Assembly: GCA_004794785.1 (NCBI GenBank)
Contig: SJOL01007337.1
Span: 566,013 to 630,012 of the forward strand
Reading direction: 5' to 3'
Length of the DNA: 64,000 bases
Origin: Opisthorchis felineus
Taxonomy: Eukaryota > Platyhelminthes > Trematoda > Opisthorchiida > Opisthorchiidae
The position numbers were made by a program, and so were the translations under genes. The notes beneath the pieces are model-generated. The model ran no database searches. It was not told where the DNA came from and saw nothing but the letters and a program-made list of their open reading frames with translations. This document shows, piece after piece, positions 39,901 to 53,108 of the stretch. Positions within the stretch are counted from its first letter, which is position 1. Each line of letters begins with the position of its first letter.

Positions 39901-41395
39901 AACTTATCAGTCGCAGTCTATCCATCTTAGGGTGAGTAACCGTCAGAGCCATGCGATCTAACTGAAAGTGCTAATACCTTAGGTACACTGACTAAAGCGG
40001 TTTTGAGACCAGACGTTTTGTTCACTTTTTACAAGTGGGATTTTCAATTAGCTTTCGCCCCAAAACTGAACTGAATGTCCGGTAAGAAAACTACCAGCAC
40101 AGAATGTGGACTTTTCACTAGAAATTATATAAGTCCAGACGGCCAAACGCAACAACAATTGAGCGTCATTTCTTGGTGGAAAGCTGAGGTGCCCGTTTTC
40201 CTTGGAACTGTTGGACTTGCGGCCAAAATAAGCCTGTGGGTAACAAATGCATACCATCCATCCAAATATCCTAGATGGGAAGACTGCGGCTACGTACTTT
40301 TCAGTGGACAAGGTTTTACGGGTTACGACCAAGAAGCACGATACGTTGGATAAGCAGTGGTTGAGATATTTACCTACGGCGCGCAAGCTCCATTGTCTCG
40401 AAACAACAATGAAGCTGATTGAGACATGCGTCAGACTAAAACATTTATTGTTGGTGTGCGGACTGAAGAACACACTTAAGAAACTTAGCAACGCAGATAG
40501 ATTCATTTAATTTTTAATCTTCCGGTGTTGTGCTACTTCATTCCTAGCACCACTGCCCACAGACGGCGCTCCGCTTTCACTAACGTGGAAACAAAACCGA
40601 CGTCTAGATAGCTGTTAGTCATTATGTCTTTATCAAAAAGGTTATCGCCAGCGGTCTTGCAGTCATGAAGGTTCAAGTCTTACTCATTTCATAGTACGCC
40701 CGTTGAATTCAACAGCACTTCGACGTTTGATTCTAGTGTATGAGAAACAGATTCGGTTGCACCAAGCGTTATTTCCACCAGGTAGGAACTTCGTTGATCA
40801 CAACTTTACATCGTGTCAAGTGCTCGAGCAGCCTGGCGCATAAAATCTGCAAACAACCGCTATTTTACTTGATTTTAACTGAGCTCTTAACTTTATGGAC
40901 AGAATAACACTTTGATGCGTACTTGGACAAGGGAGGGTATCCCCAAATTCCGTAAGCTGTCTTCGTCAAGTCTATTCCAATACACCTGGTAGGATAACAG
41001 TTCAGAATTTCTCTAACTACTAGTGAGGTTCTCCGAAAGTTCCCCAGCCCCAGGTGTTTAATTTTGTTACTTACACAGCCGTGAACTGCACACACCAAGA
41101 GACAGAAAGACTTGGAATGGAAATCCTCGAAGAAAATCTGATGGGATTGGGCTGTCTGGACGACAACCATTAGTCCTCAAAATGTAACTTAATTTGGATG
41201 TTAGAAGTGAGTGTTTGTTCCGCATGCGTTTGGCACCTTCAAGAAGTAAAGTACCGCTTCAAGGATTTCGTTTCCCTTACGGAGCTTGAGATTATCAATC
41301 GGTTCCCACATCTTGACAGCTTTATAGACCGCAACTGTATTGCGTTACCAAAGCGCGAGAATTTTTTATCCGACTTCCGTTATTCATGACGTCAA
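36961..41395. other. intergenic, nothing recognised
   Basis: No exon or element was identified. At 40048-40510 three frames, one minus (152 codons) and two plus, are simultaneously open. None shows a known domain, so this is probably a local scarcity of stop codons. Confidence 0.4.
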
Positions 41396-41399
41396 AAAC

Positions 41400-41720
41400 G
41401 AATTTTGATGAGACAGAGGGTGTGTAAAAAGTTATTGTACGATTGGTCTTATTCTACGGTTGTAAATTATGGCCAGTCCAAACCGAAAACCTACAACATT
41501 TGAGCACCGGTGCTTATGTGGCATAGCGGGAGTTAGCTTGCCGCAATATCGACAAAGTCAGTTGGCACTAGAGCGGGAGATAGAAATTCGCAAGATAAGT
41601 TGGTTAGGACATTAGCTACTCATGTGCAAACAAGGCAGCGATGTTTTACATTCTATACCCATCCGGGTGAAGTGTTCGAGGAGCACGGCTCATGAATCGA
41701 CTGCTCGGAACAAACGCAGA
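41400..41720 (+). mobile_element. LINE 3' fragment, post-RT tail (plus strand, degenerate)
   Basis: The translation reads VIVRLVLFYGCKLWPVQTEN and then LQHLSTGAY, with stops. Further on it reads ISWLGH and LLMCKQGSDVLHSIPI. This is the conserved C-terminal tail of RTE-like reverse transcriptases (family pattern A-V-L-L-Y-G-C-E-T-W-P-V-R then R-W-L-G-H-x-L-R-M). It corresponds to the same part of the protein as the minus-strand remnants at 25.7-26.1 kb and 59.7-60.1 kb. It is a 5'-truncated dead copy. Confidence 0.7.
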
Positions 41721-43967
41721 TACATCCAAATTGTAGGTTCGGTTTCTGCACATGTGATTTTTCGTTCGGGTAGTTTTGGCACTTAGCTGATTTTAGTGCT
41801 AGCCATTCGGTCAAGCCATAGCTAGCTTACCTAAAGGAGGCACCGTCGTTAGAATCTAGTCGGGTAAGGTTTTCTAAAGGAAGTTAGCTGGCTCTCAATG
41901 ATGGCGTCCTACTTAACTATGATGGTTGGTAGCTTTTGGTGTCTTTGTGTTTCGGAGTTGTTGGCACTTTGTTGGTGAACTTTTTTCACTAAGACCGTGG
42001 TTTTTTTTAATCTCCGCTCGGAACTACGGCACTTTCCTTTATAACCATATGGTTTTTAAGCACCAGTATTTACAACCGGCATATTTCTGGTATTAGTAAC
42101 CGTTACGTTAATAACTCAACTAAGCGCGGATATCTCAAGCCTAGATGGGGCTCCGGATCTTATGTAAACGGCTTTCCGTCTTCATATTGAACGTGCAATG
42201 AACATAGAAGCCGCACGAATGAAACAGCTATATGGTATCGGAATTTTCAACACTGAGTAATAGGCATGTGGTGGTGATGCGCGTGAAATATCACCGATTT
42301 AATACGGGCCATTCCGAAGGTATATTTCCTAAATGTGCAAACACATCAGATGTCACTCACCATTGCTGAGCTTTTCACTTTTCTCACATTCGCTCCAAAC
42401 TGGAACACTTGCCTTTTAATAATACATGGTAATTTTGCCTGATTCTTGCGTAATTCATGTCGCTGCGCCTGCCACAGTGAACACTGGTGGATGTGGTGTC
42501 CTCGAATCGTGTTTGGAAAGAGATGTAGACAGTCTTAAATCTTTTTCAGTACAATTATCGATCACTGCTCGTAAATGGAATCCTCCGCATAGGAGAATTT
42601 AGTCAGTGTGCTCCCAGGTTATGCAGTTGACATGGGGTCGGTCTAAACGCAGGAAAAGTTGTCAATCCACTAATATAATGCCAAATGAGAGTTGTGTTGT
42701 GCTCATGGTCATACTGTATATTTACACAATTCCGAGCAGTTGAAATAAATTAGAGAAGTTAATGTATAACTACAACAGTAATGCAACCTTTGAATGGTTT
42801 ACAAAATTGAGATTGGTATCCGGCTTCCATTATTTTATTGATTTCGTCATAATTTTTTCAAATTTCATTTTACTCAGCTACGAATCTTCTGGTACACAGA
42901 AACCACCAATAGGAGACAGCTCCAAAAAATCCGAACGAAGTCTCCTTGGTACATTTGTGAGGTAATCCCACGCACATGGGAGAAAAGTGTTGGACTGGAT
43001 GTTACGATACGTACTGTACAGATCACTCTGTTTGTTTTTCAAAACAAGACTAATTAGATTGCCATCGATATGGATGATGGAAAATACCTTAATATTCTGA
43101 TATAACGCTTTCAACTGGGAATCTGTGAATAACTTATACTGTCGTTGACAGTACACCTACTTTGCCCTATCAGTCTTTTTTCTTTGGAACCGGACGACTG
43201 TCATCTATATCTGTAATGGTCCTTTGAACGTTTGGGGAAGTTCCTGATGATGGGAAAATTGGCCACTGGACATTACAAAGCCTCCACGAACTTTGATTTT
43301 CAAAGTACGCAGCACGATATGCAACAAGCTTCTAAGGAGAGAATGGCATGGGTGGTAAAGTTTTGGTAAGCCATCTATACATGGATGGTCGCTGAACGGA
43401 CTTCGAAGTATATCATGGCGGATGTGTTACGCTGGAGAGTTACTAGCTGGCTGAAGGTCAGTCGAACATAGTGCAAATGTAGGCTTGTTGCACTGGGTCC
43501 CTCTGTTGAAACGCAAGCAGGATCACCAATGTCTTTCACGTACTCGACGGTGACTATTGTAGTGTTAATGTAGATTGGTTAAGTTTCAACGATGCCATCT
43601 AAGTTTCCACAGATAAAACGGATAAAAATGCGTTGATCCCATAGTTCTGCCGTTATATCTCCCAGTAGGAGCAGACAATCTATGGAACAATTCAACGCAG
43701 CAAGTTGGTTTTAGACTTATAGTGAATTTTTTTATAAAACGTCTACCGGATATTGAATTGGATAAGGTGATGATAAGTAGTGGTAACGCTAAGCTCTTTT
43801 ATGAGCATTCCTTGCTAGGTTCTTTTCCGTTCGACTTTTCTGACCAGTGGTTTTGTAGGAGTCTGGCTCGAATCCGAAACAGTGATCACCCGTAGCAAGG
43901 TATTGGATATACGGCACTGTTGCTTGGATTATGCGCTGGTATCATTGATCCATGAGGGTAGTCTAGG

Positions 43968-43973
43968 TTTATT
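43968..43973 (-). promoter_or_regulatory. candidate polyadenylation signal AATAAA
   Basis: A canonical AATAAA on the minus strand lies about 600 bases past the stop codon of the first HCN gene. It is chosen only by sequence and position, and such hexamers are frequent in AT-rich DNA. Confidence 0.25.
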
Positions 43974-44385
43974 CTTTGTTTCGCTTTGATCCATGCGAAT
44001 CCTAGGGTATATATGTCTATATACGTCAGCCAACTGGATGAAGATCAGAAATAATAAGCCTCTTATGACTACAGTTGTAAATATGACCGGTTCCTTAGGA
44101 CCTCTAGCTCATGTAACCAGGGTGAATTTTCAGCTGTCTAGTATAGTGACTCAGCCGTGCTCATTTGTTGCATCATCAGTAAAATGTTGGTGAAATCGAG
44201 GACGCTAACTTGAGAGCTTACTTTCTTGCAGATGGATTACCTCTAAAAATAGCCCATTCAGACCCTGTATGTGGGGATTTCATCAGTAAGTGAGCAAGCA
44301 AGGAGAATAAAAAGCTGGCAGTTGAAAAATTCTGTTTGATTTGGATGTGCAAAACGTTTTCATACAAAAGTTTAGTCGCAGAGAA

Positions 44386-44391
44386 TTTAAT
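44386..44391 (-). promoter_or_regulatory. alternative candidate polyadenylation signal ATTAAA
   Basis: An ATTAAA variant on the minus strand lies about 185 bases past the HCN stop codon. It would give a shorter 3' untranslated region than the AATAAA further downstream. Evidence is position only. Confidence 0.25.
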
Positions 44392-44574
44392 GATTCCAGA
44401 TGAAACGACAAGAATGATCATCACAACTCGGTAGACTACCTAGGGACATTTGTCTTCATTTACCGCAAACTTGACAACTCAAGGGAAGTTGCACACAACG
44501 AGGCATCACAGTTCTGGTAGAACAATACTGAGAATGTTATCAAGGGTAAACAACTTCGTACGCAATACAAAAGA

Positions 44575-45314
44575 TCAAGACTCTGAAGGATGTGTGTCAT
44601 CTGGAATGCTAACTTTTTCGTTTGCATCCTCATCAGTTTGTTTTGGGTTGGCAGACGGGTAGTCACCCAATACCGCAATGTTGCTTGCAGATTCCGGTTT
44701 CTTGTGTGTATCCTTCTTTTCCTGAAGTGGTGATACAAGATCGACTGTTGTTAAACTACCTGATCGTCTTAGCTCCTTTTCAAGCAGTTTGTGCTTTTGT
44801 GGTGGTGCTTTGAAAAGACGCCCGACAAGACTAACGTTAGAAAATGTCGACCGAATATGCGATCTCTGCTTGCCAACATCCGTACAGGATACGGTAGGAC
44901 TGTTGTGCTCACCCTCTAGCTCCCCACCTGTGTCTTCAGCCTCCTCGTCTCGATGGCGTCGTGATGGACGCTTGCGCCTTCCTAATTTTAGGAACTGTTT
45001 CAAATTTAAATGTGCCTGTGCATCTTCAATTTCCGTTTCATAATCTGTTGTACTATCTTCGGGTGTCACAGCCGAGCTTACGATTTCTTTTACCAAACTA
45101 AGATCCTCTTGGAGATCCTTACGGTTACTGACGATCGATGGATTCTGTCCGATTTTGTTTAAACGTTCTGCTGCAACCGACTCCATGGTTCTTCTCATTA
45201 ATGGGTGGTTTTCAAGCACAGAAAGAAAACTTTCCCGATCCAGCGAATACAGGTTCGAGTATACAACGGCCTTTACACTGGCTACTCTACGAGCATTCGT
45301 AAGTAGACAAATTT
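44575..45314 (-). CDS. first HCN gene, last coding exon (cAMP cassette, C-helix, tail)
   Basis: The acceptor TTTCAG completes the split Glu codon of the cassette FGE-ICLLTNARRVASV. In the HCN family this phosphate-binding loop contacts cAMP through the Glu and the second Arg, both present. The Thr that follows Arg in vertebrate HCN2 is Val here. The B and C helices follow (PLMRRTMESVAAERLNKIG), keeping the C-helix Arg that contacts the nucleotide. The next 170 or so residues are a divergent cytoplasmic tail with a basic then acidic cluster (GRRKRPSRRH, DEEAEDTGGE) and a Lys-rich section, ending in PSES and TGA at 44577-44575. The tail lacks the Ser-Asn-Leu end of vertebrate HCN channels, which binds TRIP8b. 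The tail is much shorter than in HCN2 or HCN4. Confidence 0.93.
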
Positions 45315-47530
45315 CTGAAAGTCAAGATATGAAAAGTGAATGGGCGTTAAGTATTGAATGAGGGTCACAGAATAAGATAATCTATTAGTATAAGTTGAAG
45401 CAAGAGGATCTGTGGCATGAGACGGTGTAACAACTCTTCGTAGGCGCTTCTGTAGCGTAGATTGGGCTTATTTTTATCGGTAACATAGATAAAATGAATA
45501 GCTCCCCACTTGTCATCAGCGGTATTGTCTACAAACACATCGTTCCGCGAGTGTCTACTAAGCTATTCAAGCATCGTTATAAAGACACGTTCGAACATTG
45601 AATTATTCACCATAACACAAGCAGGCCTAGTTATGACTTTCCCTTTTATAGGCTCCTGTTAAATATTCTTTAAGTAATAAGTTACCCACGCAAAACATCT
45701 AGAAACAAGGATTCCTTTAAAATCACGACAAATTTGTAGACTTTTTGGACAATCCGGTTGAGGTACTGCTATTATTCAAGCAGCAACGTATCACTGAAGT
45801 AAGTATTTATAGTGTGTTAGGCCTTTATCCTCATCCCGTCTTGGGATTTTCGTCCTTAAGCTGAAGGTTATGCTGCGTACCTTTTAAATTTCTAGCAGAC
45901 GCCTGATTTCGGGGTTCGGAGTGTACCCTTGGAGGGGTGTTTACGCAGTGAGTATGTGCTCGCCACAACTGAAGTGCGCATTCTGCATCTAAGCTGGAAA
46001 ACTCAACATTAGATATTTAGACTAAATTTGGTTGTACGCAAACCTGGTCTGAGACAGTTATAAAATGGTTCATTCAGTGGATTTCACTTGTCTTTGATCT
46101 AAACAAACATTCTTTGCTGGTGGATTACATGTAACTGCTACAGGTAACCAACTGTTCAGTCGAGACCTAAAAGACGGGCTTCTTTATAAAACAATGTTGG
46201 TGTATCTATCAATGCATCTGCTCCTACGAAGCCAGCTATGTCGGTACAGCAACGAGACAGTTGTCCTAATGAACCTCCTAACCTCTACCAAGTAGATACC
46301 GGAAGGCATAATGATGAACTAATGCAGATTTCTTTTACTCCACCAACTGGTCAGACAACAATACGCAAATATTGCAACGATTTACAAAGTGCATTGTACC
46401 GGGAAACTTGCAGATGCCTATCGAAATGAATGTTTGGCCGCCACAGGGGCTGTTACAACAAGAATTCACCAGCCCAAAGTTTGTGTTCAAAGCGCCTTCA
46501 CTCAAATCTCGAGTGAAGTGGTGCGCAGTCCTGGTGATGGTATGTTTCGGCAGTCAACCTTTGACTAAGATCCCTATGGTGTTTCAAAATTAATTTCGCC
46601 CACATGGAAGAAAAGTACTAAAACAGAACTGTTAAAGCTGCTCATATTTGTGGCAAACAATACCCGGAGTATATCAAACAAGCTGCAAACATCTGACAAC
46701 CCACGTCATAAAAAAACCTCAGAGAAATTGGCAGCCAGCTTGGATATCTTAAAGCTTTCGTGCATAATCCATAAGTGAGTGTTTGATCAGTTTTACCAAA
46801 TGAAAAATAATGAGTTTCGCATAATATGGTAGCAAAATATTCCACATGGGTTCATGAGACACCCTCATGAAAGTGCAAATGCTAGTAAGAAAATGGTTAT
46901 GAGTTTGCCAAGAGATGGCAAGCAAGGCGAAATGAACTTGCTATTTTCAAGATCTGCGTTTAGTCGTAACCGAGTCGCATATGATTATGTTTGCGCTTGG
47001 CTGGACGTGACATGAAAGTGTCCCTAATAGTGATGACATCGTCACATTCTGGTCGGACTTCTTAGTTAAAATCTGTCATTTCCTGCTAGACATATGCTTG
47101 AAAAAGCTTTCAATGATGTAAGAGGATGTTTTCACTAGTGATCTACACAAACGCCAACGAAATTGAAAACTACTATGAAATATTTTCCGAAGTCCCAGGG
47201 TGCTGTAGCAACAACAATCTCTGGTAGATCTGTCTGCTCAGTCCTCGTTGTTTTGAAGCAACCAAATATTACCATTTGGTATTGATGAATTTTTTGTGTG
47301 ATAATTATGGCGACGTCCCATCAAAGATTACTGCATTTTATCAGGCAAAATGAGAATTTTGTCCATGAAATTTTCAACCTCAAAAATCTCCCATGTTTTG
47401 CCGAATAAATTTTTCTGCTGAGGATCCTAAAGTGAAATAATCAAAGAATGCAGTTTATAAGCAGATTTATCAAACTTCGTGCGTCCTTTTGTATGATGTA
47501 TCAAAACATGTACTGACTCCGCTTACTTAC

Positions 47531-47774
47531 CGCCAAAATACGACCCATCTGAAAGACTGGTAGCTACCTCGCCGTCCTTGGTTATGATATCCACAATGCC
47601 TTCTTGAATGAAATACATTTTGTTTCCAAGTGTACCTTCCTTGATAATTAAATCTCCTGGTTGGAATACCTCGAATTTTAACTTTGTCACCACCTCCGAC
47701 ACAAAATCCTGATCCGCATAAGTGAAAAACGGAACAGCCGCGACAAGAGCTCTGCAGTTGTAATTGATTATTTG
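47531..47774 (-). CDS. first HCN gene, exon with end of C-linker and CNBD beta-roll
   Basis: 244 bases encode 81 residues plus one base (phase 1 at the 3' end). It begins [17 protein letters not shown], the last C-linker helices and CNBD helix A. It then runs through the beta-roll ([42 protein letters not shown]). The acceptor is CTTCAG|CAAATA and the donor GGCG|GTAAGT. The donor falls inside the Gly-Glu of the phosphate-binding cassette, so the nucleotide-binding loop is made by splicing to the last exon. All structural glycines expected for a CNBD are present. Confidence 0.95.
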
Positions 47775-50700
47775 CTGAAGAAAAGGTAAAGAAATTAATT
47801 TGCACTTCGCATAAACCCGCTTATAATAATGTTGAAAACATTTTGACAACCCAGTGTCCTCATTTCTGGGGCTCATCATGTAGGCCTATTTCTTGAGTCT
47901 GCACAGTCTACTAGGATCTCAAGTTTGCCTAAGTAATCGTAAACTAAATAACTATGTCTAAAAAGCCGTGAGACATTTTTTTATTCTTTGTACTTTTTGT
48001 AACTTGTCAGACACCTTTAGGCTGAGGTAGTCAAACAGACTTCCAGTGCCACCCAACTAACGTGACTGTGGGCCCAACTCATCAGGAAACAACGCATTTA
48101 TCAACTACATTAGTATATAATCCAGTGTTTGTTCTCGTTAAAGTTAGCTACATTTGGCAGTGTACTTGTGGCCAAACGATGCAGAACCGCACATATTTCT
48201 AAGAAACTCCAGAACTCAGTTATTGCTGTCCTCAGAAGTGTGATATCAAAACATCTAGTGGACAATAGGCACTGAGTACAGCCCTCAACAACTTTAAGAT
48301 TATTCATAACTCGGACTACGGCTTTATCCTTCAAATTTCTGAGACTGTTGCCACCCGTACTTTGCGCCTTTCTCTGTGCGGACAAAAGTAACTAGTTACT
48401 AAAGGAACTGTGGCGTGGTGATTGGATATCAAAATCCCATATTATCCTAAGTTTCTTTAGCCCGTATTTTCCATTTTATTACGGTATAACTGACCCGTTT
48501 ACAGCTTACGTTTTCCATCTCATTAAGTTTTACACCCAGATTTACCTACATTAAATATTTAAATTTTATCACCTTAGTAATAATCATTCTACTCTAGTTC
48601 ATTGGCCACTAGCGTGGAATTGTGTGATTTAACTTGAAACACTGAATACTCTGAGTTTTTTAGCTCAATATTACAGGTGAAATGACCTTTTAAGCATTTG
48701 CAAACATGCCGTTTCCGGTTAAAAATTGTGTAATATCACAGAAACAACTCTGGATCCTCGGCTGATTACCGGTGATCAAAATGTCTCCGTGCTAGGTATT
48801 TTATTTGTGAATCGGGTTCTTCTGAACCTGATTATCGGTCTATCTAAATTAAGCCCTGACAGGAAGTCACAGAGATCTGATTTAAAGGAAGCCTATTCTA
48901 AAACTCGGAGGTACTTCATCTGTCTTTCAAATCTGTGGAAAGACTGCATGAAATATCGAAGAATTGCGTAATGAGATGTCTTCGGTGAGTCGTTGAAAAC
49001 TGCTTCATTTAGCTGTAGGTAGCAAATTAGTAGTACTGTTTGCTTGCAGTGAAAATAATAAAACGCTAAGCTTTCCTCAAACAAACAGTAAACGAATCTG
49101 CTGGTAACTGCTACTATGTTAGAAATGTTTTTTCAGATGGTTTCCTTTCGTAATAGATTACAAACTCCCGAACGTATTGTTCTTCATTTACGAAGTAAGG
49201 ACAATCTCCATAAACTAGCAGCTGCGTCTGAATGGTTGGATTATATACATTGAAGTCGTAATGCATTCGTTGCCCCCTTCTTCATATACGTTTGCCAAGT
49301 GACATCCGCATCCCACAAAATACCCGGAGACTTTTACCAAGCCTCACAGTGTCGAAAAGTAGGCTTTACTTAACATTTAATTTAAATAACCTTCAGACAT
49401 TTTTGCCTACGATATTAAGTCGGAATATACTTGGATTTAAGATCTTAAAAGTGGAATCATTTTGATGAAATGAAAATAGAAAAACCGAGAATGGCAAACA
49501 AATTGTCCAATGAATGCGTTTGTGTTTTATACTCAACAACGTGCAATTGTTTTCTGTGGATGCCATGTACCCAAAACACATGTCCAGCTGACACCAAAAA
49601 TCAGTTCTCTCAATTCTCCTCAAGTGTGTCTTCGCGGGCGCATTGAGTGTAGAGTAGAACTACGATGAGGTGAATTAATATTTTTCATGGCAGTACTATT
49701 TTCTGCAGTAGTTTACGGTGGCCCCTAGGATAGGGCGACTTGAGACTGTAAAAAATGTGCGTTAACTCTTGGATAAGCAATGATCGGAACAGAGAAAATG
49801 ACAATAATGCAGAGAAGTAAAATGAGGTATTCATTCCAGGCTAACTAGTTACATACATACCCACCATTGTACTCTGGTTGGTTCACCAATCCATATACGC
49901 CCACTCATTGTCAAACTAAAACCGTTGAGACACTTAACTAACTGCCTGCCAAAGTCAACAATTTACGTTAACCAGTTTTGTGTTCAACAACTTGTTTCTG
50001 TTAAAAAAATTGACTCGATCATCGCTTCCTGTTGCCACTGAGCTGTCTTTCATGATGAGGCTCAATGTTCAGACACTTTCAGAGGTGACAGATCACTAAC
50101 CGTACAATAACTAGTAATCGGATGATTATTAACTCGGGCAAAGGGTGTACTTATACTCAACTCACACTCCTTAATTAGCTACCACACCACGGGGTAGATT
50201 AAAGGAGGTTACTGCTATCTAGTGCCTACAAAATCCAGTGAAATTACTTTTAGATGCAAGGTGTGGACCTCTTATCGGGACAGAACAGTCTGATAGCCCG
50301 AGCAGAGCAGCTGCCTGACGAAACTTTCTGACAACAACCGCACGAAATTACGCCTGTATAACCAACGCGGTATTAGTAATCAGTTCGAGGAAACCAGAAT
50401 TAACACTATTATTCTTGGTGTGCAAACATTTGGTCCCATACAGCTTTGTCCATCAGCATAAAATTTCAATATATTCCTTTATTTTCTCTTGCTGACGTAA
50501 AATGTTTCCGAGAGGAGCTTTCCGAATTTTATTACCCCCACCACCCCTATCTTCACCGGACTCCTTTGGGTGGTGGTCAGGTTATGTCAGCAAGCGGAAA
50601 ACCTACAAGATCCCTGAATTTAGAAGCTATATATATGTTTTAGATTACTTTCGTAACACAGATTTTTTTATTTTCCATTTTATTGTTTAAGAAGGAACTC

Positions 50701-52235
50701 TCAGAATACCTTGTGGCTCCACAATTGACTGCCTTATGGCGCAAAAGGAAACGCTGAAATTGTGATGTTCTATAACTTTGACCAAGATTAAATAGTCAGC
50801 CCCGCTTTCGGGCAGCCGATTTTGTAGTCACTACAGACGCACTGCACCACTACTTCAGCACATATTTCAAAATTGAATATCATATTGTTGTGGATAATTT
50901 AGCCCAATATACTCAAGCGACACTTTCTTTATGAGAACATATCCCACTTGTGAATTAAAGTTAGAAAACAGAGCGGATAAACATGATATTGTTAAAATTC
51001 TTGAGACTTCTATTGGTTTTTTGATTTATTACGAGAGATCTCTTATTGTGATCTTGTTTTGTGGTGCATATTCAATTGCAGCAGTGCCAAAAGGTTACCG
51101 GTTCATAAATACTTTAATGGTAGCACCTGATAACTACAACTTGGGTTCTTCAATATTGGTCGCTATTGTAAACTTGAAAATACGGGCATTCATTGCAAAC
51201 AAAGAGCAATCTTTCGTTATATGCTACAAACTATAAAACAGATTTAAACAACTTGGAATGACGGAAAATGTGTGAACTCTGTGGAGGAACTCTACGATAC
51301 CACTCTTGCGGGCCGACGATCTCGAGAAAAAACATCGGGGGAACATTTAATTTACTTGTGAACATTTTCCTTGAGAGACGAAGAGCCAGCATAGCAAATG
51401 ATAAGGCTACACACAACGCACGGAACTTGTTTGAGTGAGTAGCAACAGACCAATGAAACTAAGCAATCATGCAATATACAGATAGTTCGTTGTAATCCAT
51501 GATAATCACTCAACCCTAACGACATGGATGTGTATTGTTGTATGTCGCACCACCTTTCGCAGGTAATCGAACTGGTTTTCATTCCATTCCATTGACTACC
51601 ATAATACTTCCCTCTGTGGTATGCCCCCAGTAAATGCTGAAACATATTTTCATCCTCCGGGAGTTCCTGAGGCACAATATACTGTTTTGAATTATATGGA
51701 AATGGATCGTGATTAGGAGGTGGAAACAAGCTTTGTTACTCCGAAACACCGTTGTTTTGCGGATGGCCGATGAACCCTTAGGAGGAAGCAGCTACACATG
51801 TTATGCACATTTCCAATGTTAATTTTTTAACAAGGAAAACGCACCATGGAAAAAATTTCCTTTTTTCAACCAGACCTTATTAGGTTCATGGAACCATATT
51901 ATGCTTGAATTTCATCAGTGCATGAGCCACTGAGGCTCACACCTGAAGATGCTGCATCTCTCCCAACCGCATTCGGTTGGGGGCAAGTGAAGTGCTCGCT
52001 GCCACTTTGTAAACTGTAAATTTGATAAAAGCGCTAAGGCAATACTATTTTAACCCTTCACAATTCGCCAAAGTAACTTTGATCAACAGTTGCATATCTC
52101 ATAACAATAAACAAGGAAAGCATATTTTTAGCACGAAGCTGGTACCACAGGTAGAAAACAAAAAACCACGGAAACAGGAAATAAGCCAAATTGTGTACAA
52201 TATAAACAAAAATGCTGTACTCGGGATCTGCTTAC
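47775..52235 (-). other. intron of the first HCN gene (4.5 kb), nothing further recognised
   Basis: The largest intron seen within this gene. It separates the C-linker exon from the CNBD exon. A minus-strand frame at 51352-51729 is open for 125 codons, but it has no recognisable domain and its length is unremarkable for this composition. Confidence 0.7.
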
Positions 52236-52382
52236 CTCACGAAGACATTCGGAAAACTCATTCAGTATTTGTGCCTCATCGAACATTTTTCCCTGATAAC
52301 GATGTTCGTAATAATTAGCGATGCGTTGCCTGAGGGCACGAGGAAGTTTTCGGTAGGCCATGTACTCTTCCACCTGCTTGAA
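52236..52382 (-). CDS. first HCN gene, C-linker exon
   Basis: 147 bases encode 49 residues, phase 0 at both ends. The sequence [14 protein letters not shown], then [19 protein letters not shown] and SECLRE, is the A'-B' helical hairpin and following helices of the HCN C-linker, which couples cAMP binding to the S6 gate and makes the elbow-on-shoulder contacts of the tetramer. The acceptor is ATTTCAG|TTCAAG and the donor GAG|GTAAGC. The [13 protein letters not shown] core is almost invariant in the family. Confidence 0.95.
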
Positions 52383-53034
52383 CTGAAATGTCACATATAC
52401 GAAAAACCATTGGTAACATTCCATTCACTTTGGTTAATTCTACACAAATCCTGTTCTGAATGGTAAATGGCGGTGACGGTTCAAACGACATACAGTGTCA
52501 TTGACAGGGAGACAAGTGAAACAGACAAGCAATTGTTATTCATGGTAATTCAAGTGAAACTGTATTACAGTGGCTGGAGTAATTTTGGTAAATGCTTGCA
52601 GTGACAAACGAGGATTACTTAACAGAATAGACTTTGAAGCCACTAGAGAGATTCAGGGTTTTCTTCAATCTGGCACTGATCCCTTTGGATGAGCAAAAAG
52701 TCGAGATCGTTGTGCATTTTCAAGCGGTAGTTAACAAAATCACAAAAGGATATTTCACTAGTTGGATGACTCATTTGTTTTGCATTAAATGATTTGGGAC
52801 ATTGGTTACATGCTTTTCTGGGCACCAATAAAAATTAGAGCTTCATGTAGTTGCCGACTATAGCGTAAATTCCTCAGTATCTCAAAGTTTACTCGTCACA
52901 GACGCCGAGGCATGAACTAATCAAAGAAATAGCTGGACGCAAGATTTTCCAAAGGATCTTTGCAACGGTATTGCAACAAAAAATGTGCGGGGTCAACTCA
53001 CAGTGAAGTTGATATCTAACAGTTACCGAATACT

Positions 53035-53108
53035 AGAAATGCTATACTCTTCTATGCTATACTGTTCTACTATTCTATAATATTCTATATATTCTATTCT
53101 ATTCTATC
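53035..53108. repeat. pentanucleotide microsatellite (TTCTA)n, imperfect
   Basis: Imperfect TTCTA/TATTC units run from about 53040 and become regular near 53090-53108 (TATTCTATTCTATTCTAT). It lies in the intron between the pore exon and the C-linker exon. Confidence 0.8.

Larger units (their letters stand above)
41721..44574. other. 3' flank of the first HCN gene; no other gene seen
   Basis: This contains the presumed 3' untranslated region of the HCN gene that ends at 44575. No further exon was recognised. Confidence 0.4.

Noticed and set aside
43440..43870. Possible LINE endonuclease remnant on the minus strand
   Set aside because: Only a vague LLLLGDITAE-like phrase was seen; no ordered motifs.
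44450..45361. Several plus- and minus-strand frames over the last HCN exon
   Set aside because: Shadows of the true frame, which is fixed by the cAMP cassette and splice phase.
51352..51729. Minus-strand 125-codon frame with a protein-like start (LPEDENMFQHLLGAY)
   Set aside because: Length is expected by chance at this composition, no domain is recognisable, and no convincing acceptor/donor pair links it to HCN.
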